Source: an uncultured Eubacteriales bacterium (lineage in GTDB: Bacteria; Bacillota; Clostridia; Oscillospirales; Acutalibacteraceae). Taken from it: a DNA stretch of 64,000 nt. This document shows positions 45,049 to 54,824 of this stretch, one piece after another. The translations under genes were made by a program, and so were the position numbers. Under the pieces are notes generated by a model. It was not told where the DNA came from. It worked only from the letters and a program-made list of their open reading frames with translations, and made no database searches. The stretch is taken from NCBI GenBank assembly GCA_948537335.1, contig CAOUJG010000003.1, positions 1 to 64,000 of the forward strand. The letters run 5' to 3'. The first letter of the stretch is position 1. Each line of letters opens with the position of its first letter.

Positions 45049-46300
45049 TCACGCAGCCCCCCAGCTTATTGTAATCTTCAAAAAACGACGGGTACGACTT
45101 GCTGATGCTCTCTGCGTCCGATATGCAGATCTTGTCTCTAGCCATAATCGCCGCAATAGCGAACGCCATAACAATCCGATGGTCGCTAAACCCGTTTATT
45201 TTGGCGTTCTCAAAAAATTTTTGCCCATAAATCAAAAGGCCATCGTCCGTCTCCGTCACGTTCACGCCCAAGCCTTTTAGCCCGGCATAAAGCGACTTCA
45301 AGCGGTTACTTTCCTTAAACTTTAGCCGAGATGCCCCAAAAATCCGAGTCGAGCCTTCAGCGCAAGCCCCCAATATCGCTAAAACTGGCACCAAATCTGG
45401 AATCCGCTCTGCAAAAACATTGCCTCCCTCCAGCCTTTCGGGCGAAACCGTAACTTCATCATCGCCAAAGCTAACATTGGCGCCCATCCTGCTCAGCAAG
45501 TTAGCGATAATCCTGTCTCCCTGCAAAGAATTTGGATTTACGCCGCGCACCCTCACAGGCTCCCCGATGGCTCCAGCCGCCAAAAAAAAGGCCGTCTGCG
45601 ACCAGTCGCCCTCAACGGCATAGTTCCTCGCGCGATATCTCTGGTTCCCAGGAATCCTAAACCCGCGCTCGGTCTTGGTCACCGTCACGCCAAAGTCCTC
45701 CATGGTCTTAGCCGTCATGTCGATGTATCCGCTGCTGCCACATGCCGTCGTTAGGATAATCTCGCTGTCTCCCGGCAAAAGCGGCAATGCGAATAAAAGT
45801 CCCGAAACAAACTGAGAACTGATGTCCTGCGATATCAAAAATTTGCCCGGCATCAGCCTTCCGCTTACCGAAAACGGCAATACTCCGGCATATTTGCACT
45901 CTACTCCAAATTTAGGCAATATCTCCGAAAAAACACCCATCGGCCGCGACACCAACGTGCTAGTCCCCTCAAACTTCGCAGATATCCCAAACGCGCAAAC
46001 AATCGGAATCAAAAAGCGCAACGTAGATCCCGATTCACTGCAGTTTATAGTTATATGATCCTTCAAAAATGCGGCCCGAGCGTCGATGATAAGCCGTCCC
46101 GAAACCAAATTAACAAAAGCCCCCAACGTTCTAGCGGCGTTGATCGTTGCCATGACGTCGTTGGAGAGCTCCACAGGGTATATCTCGCAGACCCCTCGGC
46201 TAAGCAGCGCGCAAATTATCGCCCGGTGGGTGTAGCTCTTAGACGGCGGCGCAACGATGGTTCCGGAAAGCTTTCGTGGAGTAATAAGTGCAGTGCTCAT
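45032..46300 (-). CDS. aroA: 3-phosphoshikimate 1-carboxyvinyltransferase (EPSP synthase)
   Basis: A 422-residue enzyme of the shikimate pathway. Motifs: PPSKSYTHRAII near the N-terminus, SGSTLRFLIPI, SSQFVSGLLFALPLL, GDWSQTAFFLAAGAIG, and ESNRLKSL and DHRIVMAFAIAA near the C-terminus. ATG 46300 follows GGAGG (inside the end of aroB) by 8 bases. The in-frame ATG 46315 precedes that site and is less likely. Confidence 0.96.
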   Translation of the reverse strand: MSTALITPRKLSGTIVAPPSKSYTHRAIICALLSRGVCEIYPVELSNDVMATINAARTLGAFVNLVSGRLIIDARAAFLKDHITINCSESGSTLRFLIPIVCAFGISAKFEGTSTLVSRPMGVFSEILPKFGVECKYAGVLPFSVSGRLMPGKFLISQDISSQFVSGLLFALPLLPGDSEIILTTACGSSGYIDMTAKTMEDFGVTVTKTERGFRIPGNQRYRARNYAVEGDWSQTAFFLAAGAIGEPVRVRGVNPNSLQGDRIIANLLSRMGANVSFGDDEVTVSPERLEGGNVFAERIPDLVPVLAILGACAEGSTRIFGASRLKFKESNRLKSLYAGLKGLGVNVTETDDGLLIYGQKFFENAKINGFSDHRIVMAFAIAAIMARDKICISDAESISKSYPSFFEDYNKLGGCVNVLDL

Positions 46301-46304
46301 CAAA

Positions 46305-47354
46305 CTAGCCTCCAATGTATTTTTTCAAATCGTCCTTCTTGATCCTCTTCACAAAGCCCGTTCCAATGGTCTTTATAAGGACTATATCAAAAAATTCTCC
46401 AGTAGCTTTTTTGTCAATCTTCGCAATTTCGGTCAACTTGTCCATATCGCAGTCAATCTCGCATGGCAAGTTATATTTCCTCAGCACAGAGGTCAACTCC
46501 TCATATGTGCCGGACTTAGTAATCGCCAAATTTTCGCCAGAGCGCACAGTATAAGCCATCCCAATGGCCACCGCTTGGCCGTGAGTGTATTTGCTAAAAT
46601 TATAAAACTTCTCTATAGCGTGCCCCAAAGTATGGCCAAAATTCAAGAGTTTACGCTCGCCCTGCTCCAGCTCGTCCCGCTCCACAAGCTCCTGCTTTAT
46701 GCTTATGCACTCAAAAATCAGGTCCGTAAGGATATCTTCAAGTTCGCGATTTTTTATCATATTAAAAAGCGACTCGCTCCTTATCAGGCCATATTTTATA
46801 GCCTCTGCCATCCCGTCCGACAAAGACTGCTTGGGCAAAGTCGACAAAGCGCCAATGTCAATAAGCACAAGCTTTGGCTGATAAAACGTGCCAATAAGAT
46901 TCTTGCCATGCGCCAAATTGACGCCGTTCTTGCCGCCAATAGCAGAATCGATCTGAGCCAAAAGCGTCGTCGGAATCTGCACCAAATCGATGCCCCTCAT
47001 GTAAGTCGCCGCAACAAAGCCAGCGATATCCCCTACAATGCCGCCGCCAAGCGCTATAATTAAATCCGAGCGCGTAAATTTGTTCTTAATCAAAAACGAG
47101 TATATCCGTTCTACCGACTGTAGCGTCTTGGAGGATTCCCCGTGCGTCAAGGTAAAAAAAAACACCTCAAAACCGCTCTCAATCAAAGAGTCGGTAATGT
47201 CGCCAGAATACAGCTCGTTCACTACATCGTCGGTAATTATCAAAATTTGTCTCGCAGATGAAATTTTTTTAATGTGATCGCCAGAAATCCGCATCAAATT
47301 CGTGTCTATTAGTATTTCGTAAGGAGAGTTCGTTTTAAAGTTAATTTTTTTCAC
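46305..47354 (-). CDS. aroB: 3-dehydroquinate synthase
   Basis: A 349-residue NAD- and metal-dependent enzyme, first dedicated step in this operon. Signatures: IIALGGGIVGDIAGFVAATYMRGI, PTTLLAQIDSAIGGKNGVNL, ERKLLNFGHTLGHAIE and HGQAVAIGM, with the metal-binding His and Glu residues. GTG 47354 (KKINFKTNSPYEI) fits the family start and has GTGGGTGA 5 bases upstream. The frame extends further upstream without family homology. Confidence 0.94.
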   Translation of the reverse strand: MKKINFKTNSPYEILIDTNLMRISGDHIKKISSARQILIITDDVVNELYSGDITDSLIESGFEVFFFTLTHGESSKTLQSVERIYSFLIKNKFTRSDLIIALGGGIVGDIAGFVAATYMRGIDLVQIPTTLLAQIDSAIGGKNGVNLAHGKNLIGTFYQPKLVLIDIGALSTLPKQSLSDGMAEAIKYGLIRSESLFNMIKNRELEDILTDLIFECISIKQELVERDELEQGERKLLNFGHTLGHAIEKFYNFSKYTHGQAVAIGMAYTVRSGENLAITKSGTYEELTSVLRKYNLPCEIDCDMDKLTEIAKIDKKATGEFFDIVLIKTIGTGFVKRIKKDDLKKYIGG

Positions 47355-47549
47355 ATTTTTCACCCACATCATTAATTTTATGCTAAAATTATTATTTTTT
47401 ATCAAAATCGTCAAAAATAAACAAAATGAGCCAAATACTTAGTTAAAAATTATTATATCACCATGTTGCAACAAAAACAAGTCCCATGTTTTATGCGGTT
47501 TTTCAAATCGCCTCTTTGTGCAATCAACATCCACAATCGCTTAACTAAA

Positions 47550-47580
47550 AAAGGCCACGATTGTTCCTTCGTGACCTTTT
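47550..47580 (-). terminator. Terminator of the rnj-ftsH operon
   Basis: An 11-bp stem AAAGGTCACGA/TCGTGGCCTTT on the minus strand (one G-U) with an 8-base loop and a following TTTAG. It lies 28 bases after ftsH. Confidence 0.75.
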
Positions 47581-47608
47581 GTTTGGCTTATTGCCATACG
47601 TAAAATTC

Positions 47609-49480
47609 TTAATCTTCAGTCAACGGTTCAGAATCGTCGGCTTTCATTATCTGGCTAAATTCATCCTCGCCCATTTTTTCTTTCACAAACAACGTCTTGG
47701 CGACCTTATGAAGCTTCTCAACGTTTTCTTTTAATATCCTCTCGGCCTCATTATAGCAGTCAGATATAATTTTCTTGACCTCTGCGTCAATCTCCGCCGC
47801 GATCTTTTCGGAATAATTCTTAACCTGGCCCATATCCCTTCCGATAAAAACTTCCTCCTTGTCGGAATTATAGGCAATCGGGCCCAAAGTCGCGCTCATG
47901 CCGTACTTTGTCACCATAGAATTCGCAACCTTCGTCGCACGCTTTATGTCGCTAGAAGCGCCAGTCGAGATGTCCCCAATGATCAAATCCTCCGCGATCC
48001 GGCCGCCAAGGCAAACCTGAATGTCCTCCCTCATCTCTGAGCGGGACCTATAAGAGCGGTCCTCCGAAGGCAGCGATAAAGTGTAGCCACCAGCTGTGCC
48101 GCGCGGGATAATCGAAATTTGATGCACCGGATCCTGCGTCTTGCAAAAGTAGGTAACAACAGCATGCCCGGCCTCGTGATAAGCCGTGAGCGTCTTCTCC
48201 TTGTCCGTCATCACGCGAGACTTCTTCTCAGTTCCCACCACAACTTTGATGGTAGCTTCCTCGATTTCTTCCATGGTGATAGCCTTCAAATTCTTCCGAG
48301 CCGAAAGCAAAGCCGCCTCGTTCAAGAGGTTTTCAAGGTCCGCCCCAGTAAACCCCGCCGTAGACTTAGCAATCGTGTTCAAAACAACGTCCGGCGCCAA
48401 AGGCTTGCCCTTCGCGTGCACCTTTAAGATGTCTTCCCGGCCCTTTATGTCCGGATATCCAACCAAAACCTGCCGGTCAAACCTTCCTGGCCGCATCAAA
48501 GCGGGGTCCAAAACGTCCGGCCGGTTGGTCGCTGCGATCATAATGACTCCCTCGTTTGCGCCAAATCCGTCCATCTCAACCAGCAGCTGATTTAAAGTCT
48601 GCTCGCGTTCGTCGTGCCCACCACCGAGACCTGCTCCACGTTGACGGCCCACCGCGTCTATCTCGTCTATAAAAACTATGCAAGGCGAATTTTTCTTTGC
48701 CTGATCAAAAAGGTCCCGAACTCGCGAAGCTCCGACACCAACGAACATCTCAACAAAGTCTGAACCAGAAATCGAAAAGAAAGGTACCCCAGCCTCCCCC
48801 GCAACAGCGCGGGCCAAAAGCGTTTTGCCCGTTCCAGGAGGCCCAATCAACAGCACGCCCTTAGGAATCCTCGCCCCCAAGTCGTTATACTTGGCAGGAT
48901 TTTTCAAAAACTCAACCAATTCCGCCAACTCTTCTTTTTCCTCGTCGGCCCCGGCCACGTCCTCAAACGTGGTCTTTCTCTTTTCATCGTTCATGTTTTT
49001 GATCTTCGCCTTGCCAAACGTCATCGAGCGGCCGCCTTCGCCCAAGCCCGACATCATGCGGCGCATCACAAACCACCAAACAAAGCCAAGACCCACAAAA
49101 GTAAGCAAGTTCAGCAAAATGCTGCTCCACCAAGAGTTCTCACTCGCGCGGATCAAGTTCTGCTTCATCTGGGCGTCGGGGTTGTTGCTGTTGTACTCCT
49201 CAACAAAGGGCTTAATGTCCTCCCTCATCCACAGCACATTCGGCGCCGTGTACTCAATCTCCTTATTGTCCTCTTTGAGCTTCAGCTTCATCTCGCCGGT
49301 GCCAAGGTTCATGCTGTATTCGGCAACCTTCTGGTCCTTAAAGTACCTGACAATGTCGGAGTAAACCTCAGCCCTCTGCGGCCGAGAGCCAAACAAAGTC
49401 AAAATGAAGATGATGATCAGTATCGGCACGCCGATATAAAACAGCATATTTCTAAGCATTTTTTTGTTTTCCAATTGCAA
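47609..49480 (-). CDS. ftsH: ATP-dependent zinc metalloprotease FtsH
   Basis: A 623-residue membrane-bound AAA protease. Membrane segments are at ~10-28 and ~115-133. The AAA domain has Walker A GPPGTGKT (~215), Walker [12 protein letters not shown] and the second-region-of-homology arginines. The zinc site is HEAGH (~433). The C-terminus is short and acidic. TTG 49480 has AAAGGAGA 8 bases upstream. It is last in the long minus-strand operon. Confidence 0.96.
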   Translation of the reverse strand: MQLENKKMLRNMLFYIGVPILIIIFILTLFGSRPQRAEVYSDIVRYFKDQKVAEYSMNLGTGEMKLKLKEDNKEIEYTAPNVLWMREDIKPFVEEYNSNNPDAQMKQNLIRASENSWWSSILLNLLTFVGLGFVWWFVMRRMMSGLGEGGRSMTFGKAKIKNMNDEKRKTTFEDVAGADEEKEELAELVEFLKNPAKYNDLGARIPKGVLLIGPPGTGKTLLARAVAGEAGVPFFSISGSDFVEMFVGVGASRVRDLFDQAKKNSPCIVFIDEIDAVGRQRGAGLGGGHDEREQTLNQLLVEMDGFGANEGVIMIAATNRPDVLDPALMRPGRFDRQVLVGYPDIKGREDILKVHAKGKPLAPDVVLNTIAKSTAGFTGADLENLLNEAALLSARKNLKAITMEEIEEATIKVVVGTEKKSRVMTDKEKTLTAYHEAGHAVVTYFCKTQDPVHQISIIPRGTAGGYTLSLPSEDRSYRSRSEMREDIQVCLGGRIAEDLIIGDISTGASSDIKRATKVANSMVTKYGMSATLGPIAYNSDKEEVFIGRDMGQVKNYSEKIAAEIDAEVKKIISDCYNEAERILKENVEKLHKVAKTLFVKEKMGEDEFSQIMKADDSEPLTED

Positions 49481-49569
49481 CCCGCTCTCCTTTTTTTATA
49501 TATAAATACCGTTAAATTTCCCGTTAATACTGCGCTTCTGAGGACTCAGCTTCAAAATTTTTCGCCAAA

Positions 49570-50961
49570 TTATTCTTTATCAGCAAAATAAATAATCGCC
49601 ACTTTTTGCGTGTCATCGGTAACTTTAGCGCTTTCAGCAATTCCCACTCCGTCGATCCACAGCACCTCGTTACCGTTCGCCACTAGCATCAGAACGTGGT
49701 CTCGCTCACTTTGCAGAATTTTAAGTTCGTTAAATAGCTTTTTTACGGTTTTAGTGACCCCTCTGCCCGCCTGGCAAAAGCGATCTCCAGCTCTTCGTGT
49801 CCTAAAAACTGCGTCCTTACTTATTTTATCATAATCCAGCGTACAAAAAAACGGCAATTCATCGGTCTTACCAAATTTCTCAAAGTCCCCTCTGCTCAAC
49901 ACCTTTATTATGAACTTTTTTGAATTTTCTGTCAAGAGATCCCCCTCTTTAAAAGGGATCACCATATCATTTTGTGGAGCGTCCGGCTTTTTTTCATTTT
50001 TTTTGACGGTCAATCGGTTATCCTTCACACAAACCGTTATTCCCCGCGGCAAATTCACTGCCCCACGGTTAGCCTTTATCAGAGCCAAAATCAAATCCAC
50101 GTGCTGAGCCGTAACATTCGCCTTTAAAAATTCAAAAACAGCTAAACGTATAAACCTAGATAAAATCGGCAACGGCTGAGTTTTAACCTTGTTTAACGCG
50201 TATACCCCGGGCGAAACCCAACTTTCGCTCAAGATTTGAGCCGCAACTGCATTCAGATATTCTTCATCTGCCTTTAGCAAAGCAAGCGTCCGAGCCACTA
50301 TGAACTCAAATTCCGGGTTGATTTGCTTTAAAACATGCACCACATCTAGCCGGATCTTGTTTCTGGTGTAACCTCGATCTAAATTCGTGCTGTCGGTAGC
50401 ATAGTCAACGCCGCTCTCCTCGCAGTACGCCTGCGTTTCGGCTCTCTTCAAAAAAATCAAGGGCCTTATAATGTTCTCTCTCTTCGGAGCAATTCCGCAA
50501 AGTCCGCTGAGGCCTGTTCCTCTGGCCAAGTTGATCATCATAGTCTCTATGCTGTCCGACAATGTGTGCGCCGTCGCAATTCTGCCATTATGCTTACTCG
50601 CTAAATCATGAAAAAACCGATATCGCAGCACTCTTGCGCATTCCTCAACGCTTTGGCCCATATCTTCTGAGGCTTTCATCACGTCCACCCGCAAAACCTC
50701 AAGCTTTATAGCGTTTTTTTGGCAATAATTCTTAACAAAATCCTCATCCCGATCGGATTCAGCCCCGCGTAGACAATGATTAACATGAGCCACAATGATA
50801 TTCAGCTTGGTCCTAAAGTTCTTCTTAAAAAAGCTCAAAAGCGCCATAGAATCGGCCCCGCCAGAGACTCCGATAATCACGGTCTCAGCGTTCTCCAGCA
50901 TTCCATACTTAAAAATCGCCTCGTTAATTTTTGCCTCAATGCGGCTAACTTCAGAATTCAA
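49570..50961 (-). CDS. tilS: tRNA(Ile)-lysidine synthase
   Basis: A 463-residue enzyme that converts C34 to lysidine in tRNA-Ile(CAT), allowing AUA decoding. The PP-loop is IGVSGGADSMALL (~33), followed by HVNHCLRG, RYRFF, ATAHTLSDSIETMMINLARGTGLSGLCG, and the TilS substrate-binding and C-terminal domains. TTG 50961 follows AAGGAGG by 9 bases and overlaps the dnaB stop. Confidence 0.94.
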   Translation of the reverse strand: MNSEVSRIEAKINEAIFKYGMLENAETVIIGVSGGADSMALLSFFKKNFRTKLNIIVAHVNHCLRGAESDRDEDFVKNYCQKNAIKLEVLRVDVMKASEDMGQSVEECARVLRYRFFHDLASKHNGRIATAHTLSDSIETMMINLARGTGLSGLCGIAPKRENIIRPLIFLKRAETQAYCEESGVDYATDSTNLDRGYTRNKIRLDVVHVLKQINPEFEFIVARTLALLKADEEYLNAVAAQILSESWVSPGVYALNKVKTQPLPILSRFIRLAVFEFLKANVTAQHVDLILALIKANRGAVNLPRGITVCVKDNRLTVKKNEKKPDAPQNDMVIPFKEGDLLTENSKKFIIKVLSRGDFEKFGKTDELPFFCTLDYDKISKDAVFRTRRAGDRFCQAGRGVTKTVKKLFNELKILQSERDHVLMLVANGNEVLWIDGVGIAESAKVTDDTQKVAIIYFADKE

Positions 50962-52321
50962 GCCGTTTTGCCTCCTTAGCCGTAAACCGCATAAACTCTC
51001 CCTGCCAGTGCAGCGGCACCGAACGCGTTTCACCATGCCTGTTCTTCGCAATTATGCACTCGCCGCTGTTTCTGTCGGCGTCCTCGTCAACGTTATTGCC
51101 GTCCTTATAGTAGTCGTTGCGGTAGAGAAACAGCACAATATCGGCGTCCTGCTCGATAGAACCAGAATCGCGTAAGTCCGAAAGCAATGGCCGATGGTCC
51201 GTGCGCTGCTCGCTGGCACGAGACAACTGCGACAACGTAACGACCGGCACATTGATTTCCTTCGCCATAATTTTGAGGCTCCTCGTAATCACAGAAACCT
51301 CCTGAACCCGGTTCTCAATCCTCTTTCCGCCAGACATCAGCTGCAGATAGTCCACCACAACCAAGTCGACATTCTTTAAGCGCCGCAGTTTTGCCTTCAT
51401 TTCCGATACCGTAATCCCGGGCGTGTCGTCAAAGTAAATCTCCGAGCGCGACAAAATGTCACCCGCCTCTATAAGCCGGATCCATTCGTCGTCGACCAAC
51501 TTGCCCGTGCGCAGCTTCATCCCAGCAACCATAGCCTCTGTGGAAAGCAACCTAGAGGTAAGCTGCTCCTTCGTCATTTCAAGCGAGAAAAATGCAACCC
51601 TCTTTTTTTCTTTAACCGCAATATGGCGCGCAATATTCAGCGCAAAGCTAGTTTTACCCATTCCAGGCCGAGCCGCCAACAAAATCAGGTCCGACCGATT
51701 AAGGCCGCTTATAGTCTCGTCCAGATCCTTAATCCCCGTCGGCACGCCCTGATACAGCTGGTTCTCATCCGAATTCAGCCTATCCAGCCTGTCAAAAGTC
51801 TCGATAATCGTCTCGTTAATCCTCTGCAACCCTTGCATATTCTTGCCTTGGCGGATATCAAAAATCTTTTGCTCGGCCGAATCCAGCAAGGTAGCGGCAT
51901 CCCCAGCACCAGAAGAAGCGTCCTCAATTATGTCCCTCGCCGTAGTGATGAGCGTGCGCACGTCATAATTGTCCCGAACAATGTAGGCATATGTACTCGC
52001 GTTTTTAATCGACGGCACAATTTGGGCCAACTGCAACAAATAAGTCTTCGCATTCGCCTCGTCAAAATCGCCGTCCTTCTTTAAGTTATCAAGCACAGTG
52101 ACAAAGTCGATGGGCCGCCCAAGTGTGAACATCTCAAGCATCGTGGCATAAATCAGCTTATGATTTGCCAAATAAAAATAATCCGCCGTAGGCAAAATCT
52201 CTATGATTCTGTCCAGACACTGCGAGTCTAGCAATATAGCGCCCAAAACCGACTGCTCTGCCTCTGCACTAAACGGCAACTTTAAGCCATCGTACCCAGA
52301 AGTAACTTTTATCTCATCCAT
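50951..52321 (-). CDS. dnaB: Replicative DNA helicase DnaB
   Basis: A 456-residue hexameric helicase. The N-terminal DnaB domain (SAEAEQSVLGAILLD) is followed by a RecA-like motor with Walker A ARPGMGKTSFALN, Walker B LVVVDYLQLM and LSQLSRASEQR. ATG 52321 has AAGGGGG about 10 bases upstream; ATG 52345 has no binding site. Gene order rplI-dnaB is the Firmicutes norm (this gene is called dnaC in B. subtilis). Confidence 0.95.
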   Translation of the reverse strand: MDEIKVTSGYDGLKLPFSAEAEQSVLGAILLDSQCLDRIIEILPTADYFYLANHKLIYATMLEMFTLGRPIDFVTVLDNLKKDGDFDEANAKTYLLQLAQIVPSIKNASTYAYIVRDNYDVRTLITTARDIIEDASSGAGDAATLLDSAEQKIFDIRQGKNMQGLQRINETIIETFDRLDRLNSDENQLYQGVPTGIKDLDETISGLNRSDLILLAARPGMGKTSFALNIARHIAVKEKKRVAFFSLEMTKEQLTSRLLSTEAMVAGMKLRTGKLVDDEWIRLIEAGDILSRSEIYFDDTPGITVSEMKAKLRRLKNVDLVVVDYLQLMSGGKRIENRVQEVSVITRSLKIMAKEINVPVVTLSQLSRASEQRTDHRPLLSDLRDSGSIEQDADIVLFLYRNDYYKDGNNVDEDADRNSGECIIAKNRHGETRSVPLHWQGEFMRFTAKEAKRLEF

Positions 52322-52360
52322 GTCGTCCTGCCCCCTTGCGGCCATTTTTAAGCGAATCGC

Positions 52361-52807
52361 CTATTCGCCCACAACCATAACCGTCATCTTGGCGCTTATG
52401 CCGTTATAAAGCTTCACCTCAAACTCATAGCTGCCAAGCGACTTAATCTCGCCATTTAAAGAGATTTTCCGCTTATCAATAGAAACATTATAATTCTTCT
52501 CAATCTCCGTAGCAATCTCCTTGGCCGTAATAGAGCCAAAAAGCCGCCCTCCGTTGCCCGCCTTGGCCGATATCTTTACAATCTTTCCATCTATAACCGC
52601 CATCTCTTCCTTGGCCTTCTTAATCTCCTCCTCAACCCGGTGCTGCATTGCCTTTTTAGCGTTATCAAGCTCATTTAAAGCCTGTGCCGTTGCTTCTTTA
52701 GCTAATTTTTTAGGCAGCAAACAATTTCTCGCATAACCATCCGAAACCTTAATCAAATCGCCCTTTTTGCCTCTACCTCTCACGTCGCTTAACAGTATCA
52801 CTTGCAT
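52361..52807 (-). CDS. rplI: 50S ribosomal protein L9
   Basis: A 148-residue L9: N-terminal rRNA-binding domain (MQVILLSDVRGRGKKGDLIKVSDGYARNCLLPKKLA), a long connecting helix (~45-75) and a C-terminal domain (GRLFGSITAKEIA). ATG 52807 has GGGAGTG upstream and matches the family start. The frame extends 7 codons upstream without support. Confidence 0.96.
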   Translation of the reverse strand: MQVILLSDVRGRGKKGDLIKVSDGYARNCLLPKKLAKEATAQALNELDNAKKAMQHRVEEEIKKAKEEMAVIDGKIVKISAKAGNGGRLFGSITAKEIATEIEKNYNVSIDKRKISLNGEIKSLGSYEFEVKLYNGISAKMTVMVVGE

Positions 52808-52828
52808 CGTCAACACTCCCAAAATCAA

Positions 52829-54769
52829 TTAATTATTTATTGCTGTGATCATCGCCATGACTCTCTCCTTAACCTGCTCTACATCGGCATTTTCAATCTG
52901 AGCCCCAGCCATTGTTTGATGTCCGCCGCCACCCAGCTTTTCCATCAAAGGCTGAACGTTAACATCCCCCATAGACCGGGCAGAAACATTCACCACATCG
53001 TTGTCAAAATATATAACAAAAGATGCCTTAACCCCCTGAATATCAAGCAATTCGTCCGCCGCCTGCGCTGCCGCCAACCGGATATTCTTCATGCTCCGCG
53101 GAGAAACCGATATAGCGCAGCTGTTAAAGATCTCCGCCGTTGAAACCAGCTGATATTTCTCCTTATAAGTCGTTATAGTGTTAGAGAAAAACCGCTTCAC
53201 AGTCACAGTGCTCGCTCCTCGTTTACGCAAAAACGCCGCCGCTTCAAAGGTCCGAACACCTGTCTTAAGCACAAAATTCCTTGTATCCAGCATGATTCCA
53301 GAAAGCAAAGCCTCCGCCTCAACAGAAGTCAAAAAGTCCTCTCCAAAATACTGAATAAGCTCCGTAACCATCTCCGAAGCCGAAGACGCCGAGGGTTCGT
53401 GATAAAAAACCAAAGCGCCGTCAATGTGGTTCACCATCATCCTGTGATGATCAATCACAACCGTGCGCTTACACCGCTGATAAACCGAGAAATCCTCAAC
53501 AAAGCTAGGCGAATGTGTGTCCACAACAATAAGCAAGGTCTTCTCGGTAATAATATTCAAAGCCGCCGAAGACGCGATAAACACCTTCTCGTCGGTAGCC
53601 TTCTTAACAGCCTGCACGACATTTTCCGCCAGAGTAGCCGCCTCATTCAAAACAACATAAGCGTTCTTTTTCTGACCCTTAGTAATCGCGCTCCACATGC
53701 CCACACAAGCACCCACGCTGTCCAGATCCGAATATTTGTGCCCCATAATAAGAATCAAGTCGCTCTCCCGAACGTGTTCAAGCAACGTGTTCGCAATCAC
53801 CCTCGTGCGCACCTTGTCGAGCTTCTCGGTCTCTTTAGAAACGCCTCCAAAAAACGCGAACGTGTCCCTATGCTTAACCACAGCCTGGTCTCCGCCTCGG
53901 CCCAAAGCCATCTCCAAAGCCTTTTTAGCCCAAAGTTCACTTTCTCGCAAGTTAGCAGCATTCTTGCCCACACCAATCGAGATCGTCGCAAACTTGTTTT
54001 CATCGAGTCTAACTTTTCTCACAGATTCAAGCACCAAAAACTTTTCATCAACAAAGCCCTTAATGTAGCGCTCTTCAACAATCATCATATAAAAGGCGTC
54101 GTTGAGCTTTCTAAAAATAGCCTTAGCATCCCTTGCCCAGTTTTGAAGCAGCTGCTCGACTCCCGCAACAACCAAACTGCTCTGCTCAACTTCGATATCC
54201 CTCAAAATCTCATCCTTATTGTCAAACATAATCAGCATAACCGTCGGCCGGCTCGCCAAATACTCAAAGGTAGTCTCCTTATAGTAAGTGTCCTCGATAA
54301 AATACAGCACATTTATTTTGGGCGAAGCCACGCCGTACACCGTGAACCTCTTGCCGTTATGAGAAACATCAACACCGTTGCGCTCAAAGATGTGGCCAAC
54401 CTTCTGATTATTCAAAAACTTCTCAACAGATTCACCCAAGCAATTCGAGTTCCCCGCAACCTCCGCTTTAAACGAGTCATTTGCAAAAACAATCTCGTCA
54501 TTCTTGCCAATAGCCACGGCAGAAAACGGCGTCCATTCCAAAAACTTATCGCTATCCCGCTGCGCGTCGAGTAAGTCACTCATAAGCGATTCCACATATC
54601 TTTTAAAATCGAAGATCCCCCTGGCCAGCAAAAAGAACAAAACCACAACCAGAGCCAATTCCGCAAAAAATATATACTTGTTGAAGAACCAGCTAACCGC
54701 CGCCATCATGAACATCAGCAGGTTCATGATGAACACTAAAGGCGTTGTAACCCAAACTTTTTTTCTCAA
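52829..54769 (-). CDS. gdpP: Cyclic-di-AMP phosphodiesterase GdpP
   Basis: A 646-residue membrane protein. It has two N-terminal membrane segments (~8-55), a PAS-like domain, a degenerate GGDEF domain (~170-300) and a DHH/DHHA1 phosphodiesterase domain with GHKYSDLDSVG (~343), VDTHSP and IDHHRM (~440), and C-terminal GGGGHQTMAGA. It hydrolyses c-di-AMP and so affects cell-wall and osmotic homeostasis. TTG 54769 follows GGGGGTG by 6 bases; the TTG at 54787 precedes that site. Confidence 0.94.
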   Translation of the reverse strand: MRKKVWVTTPLVFIMNLLMFMMAAVSWFFNKYIFFAELALVVVLFFLLARGIFDFKRYVESLMSDLLDAQRDSDKFLEWTPFSAVAIGKNDEIVFANDSFKAEVAGNSNCLGESVEKFLNNQKVGHIFERNGVDVSHNGKRFTVYGVASPKINVLYFIEDTYYKETTFEYLASRPTVMLIMFDNKDEILRDIEVEQSSLVVAGVEQLLQNWARDAKAIFRKLNDAFYMMIVEERYIKGFVDEKFLVLESVRKVRLDENKFATISIGVGKNAANLRESELWAKKALEMALGRGGDQAVVKHRDTFAFFGGVSKETEKLDKVRTRVIANTLLEHVRESDLILIMGHKYSDLDSVGACVGMWSAITKGQKKNAYVVLNEAATLAENVVQAVKKATDEKVFIASSAALNIITEKTLLIVVDTHSPSFVEDFSVYQRCKRTVVIDHHRMMVNHIDGALVFYHEPSASSASEMVTELIQYFGEDFLTSVEAEALLSGIMLDTRNFVLKTGVRTFEAAAFLRKRGASTVTVKRFFSNTITTYKEKYQLVSTAEIFNSCAISVSPRSMKNIRLAAAQAADELLDIQGVKASFVIYFDNDVVNVSARSMGDVNVQPLMEKLGGGGHQTMAGAQIENADVEQVKERVMAMITAINN

Positions 54770-54824
54770 AAAAGCACCCCCGCGCAACGTGATCGCATCA
54801 ACTCATATGATAACAAATATCTAC

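Noticed and set aside
53399..54574. 391-codon plus-strand frame opposite gdpP, and the 557-codon frame at 54504-56177 opposite rnj
   Set aside because: They are long only because of codon bias in the antisense genes. The translations are rich in His/Asn/Arg without domains, and gdpP and rnj are secure.
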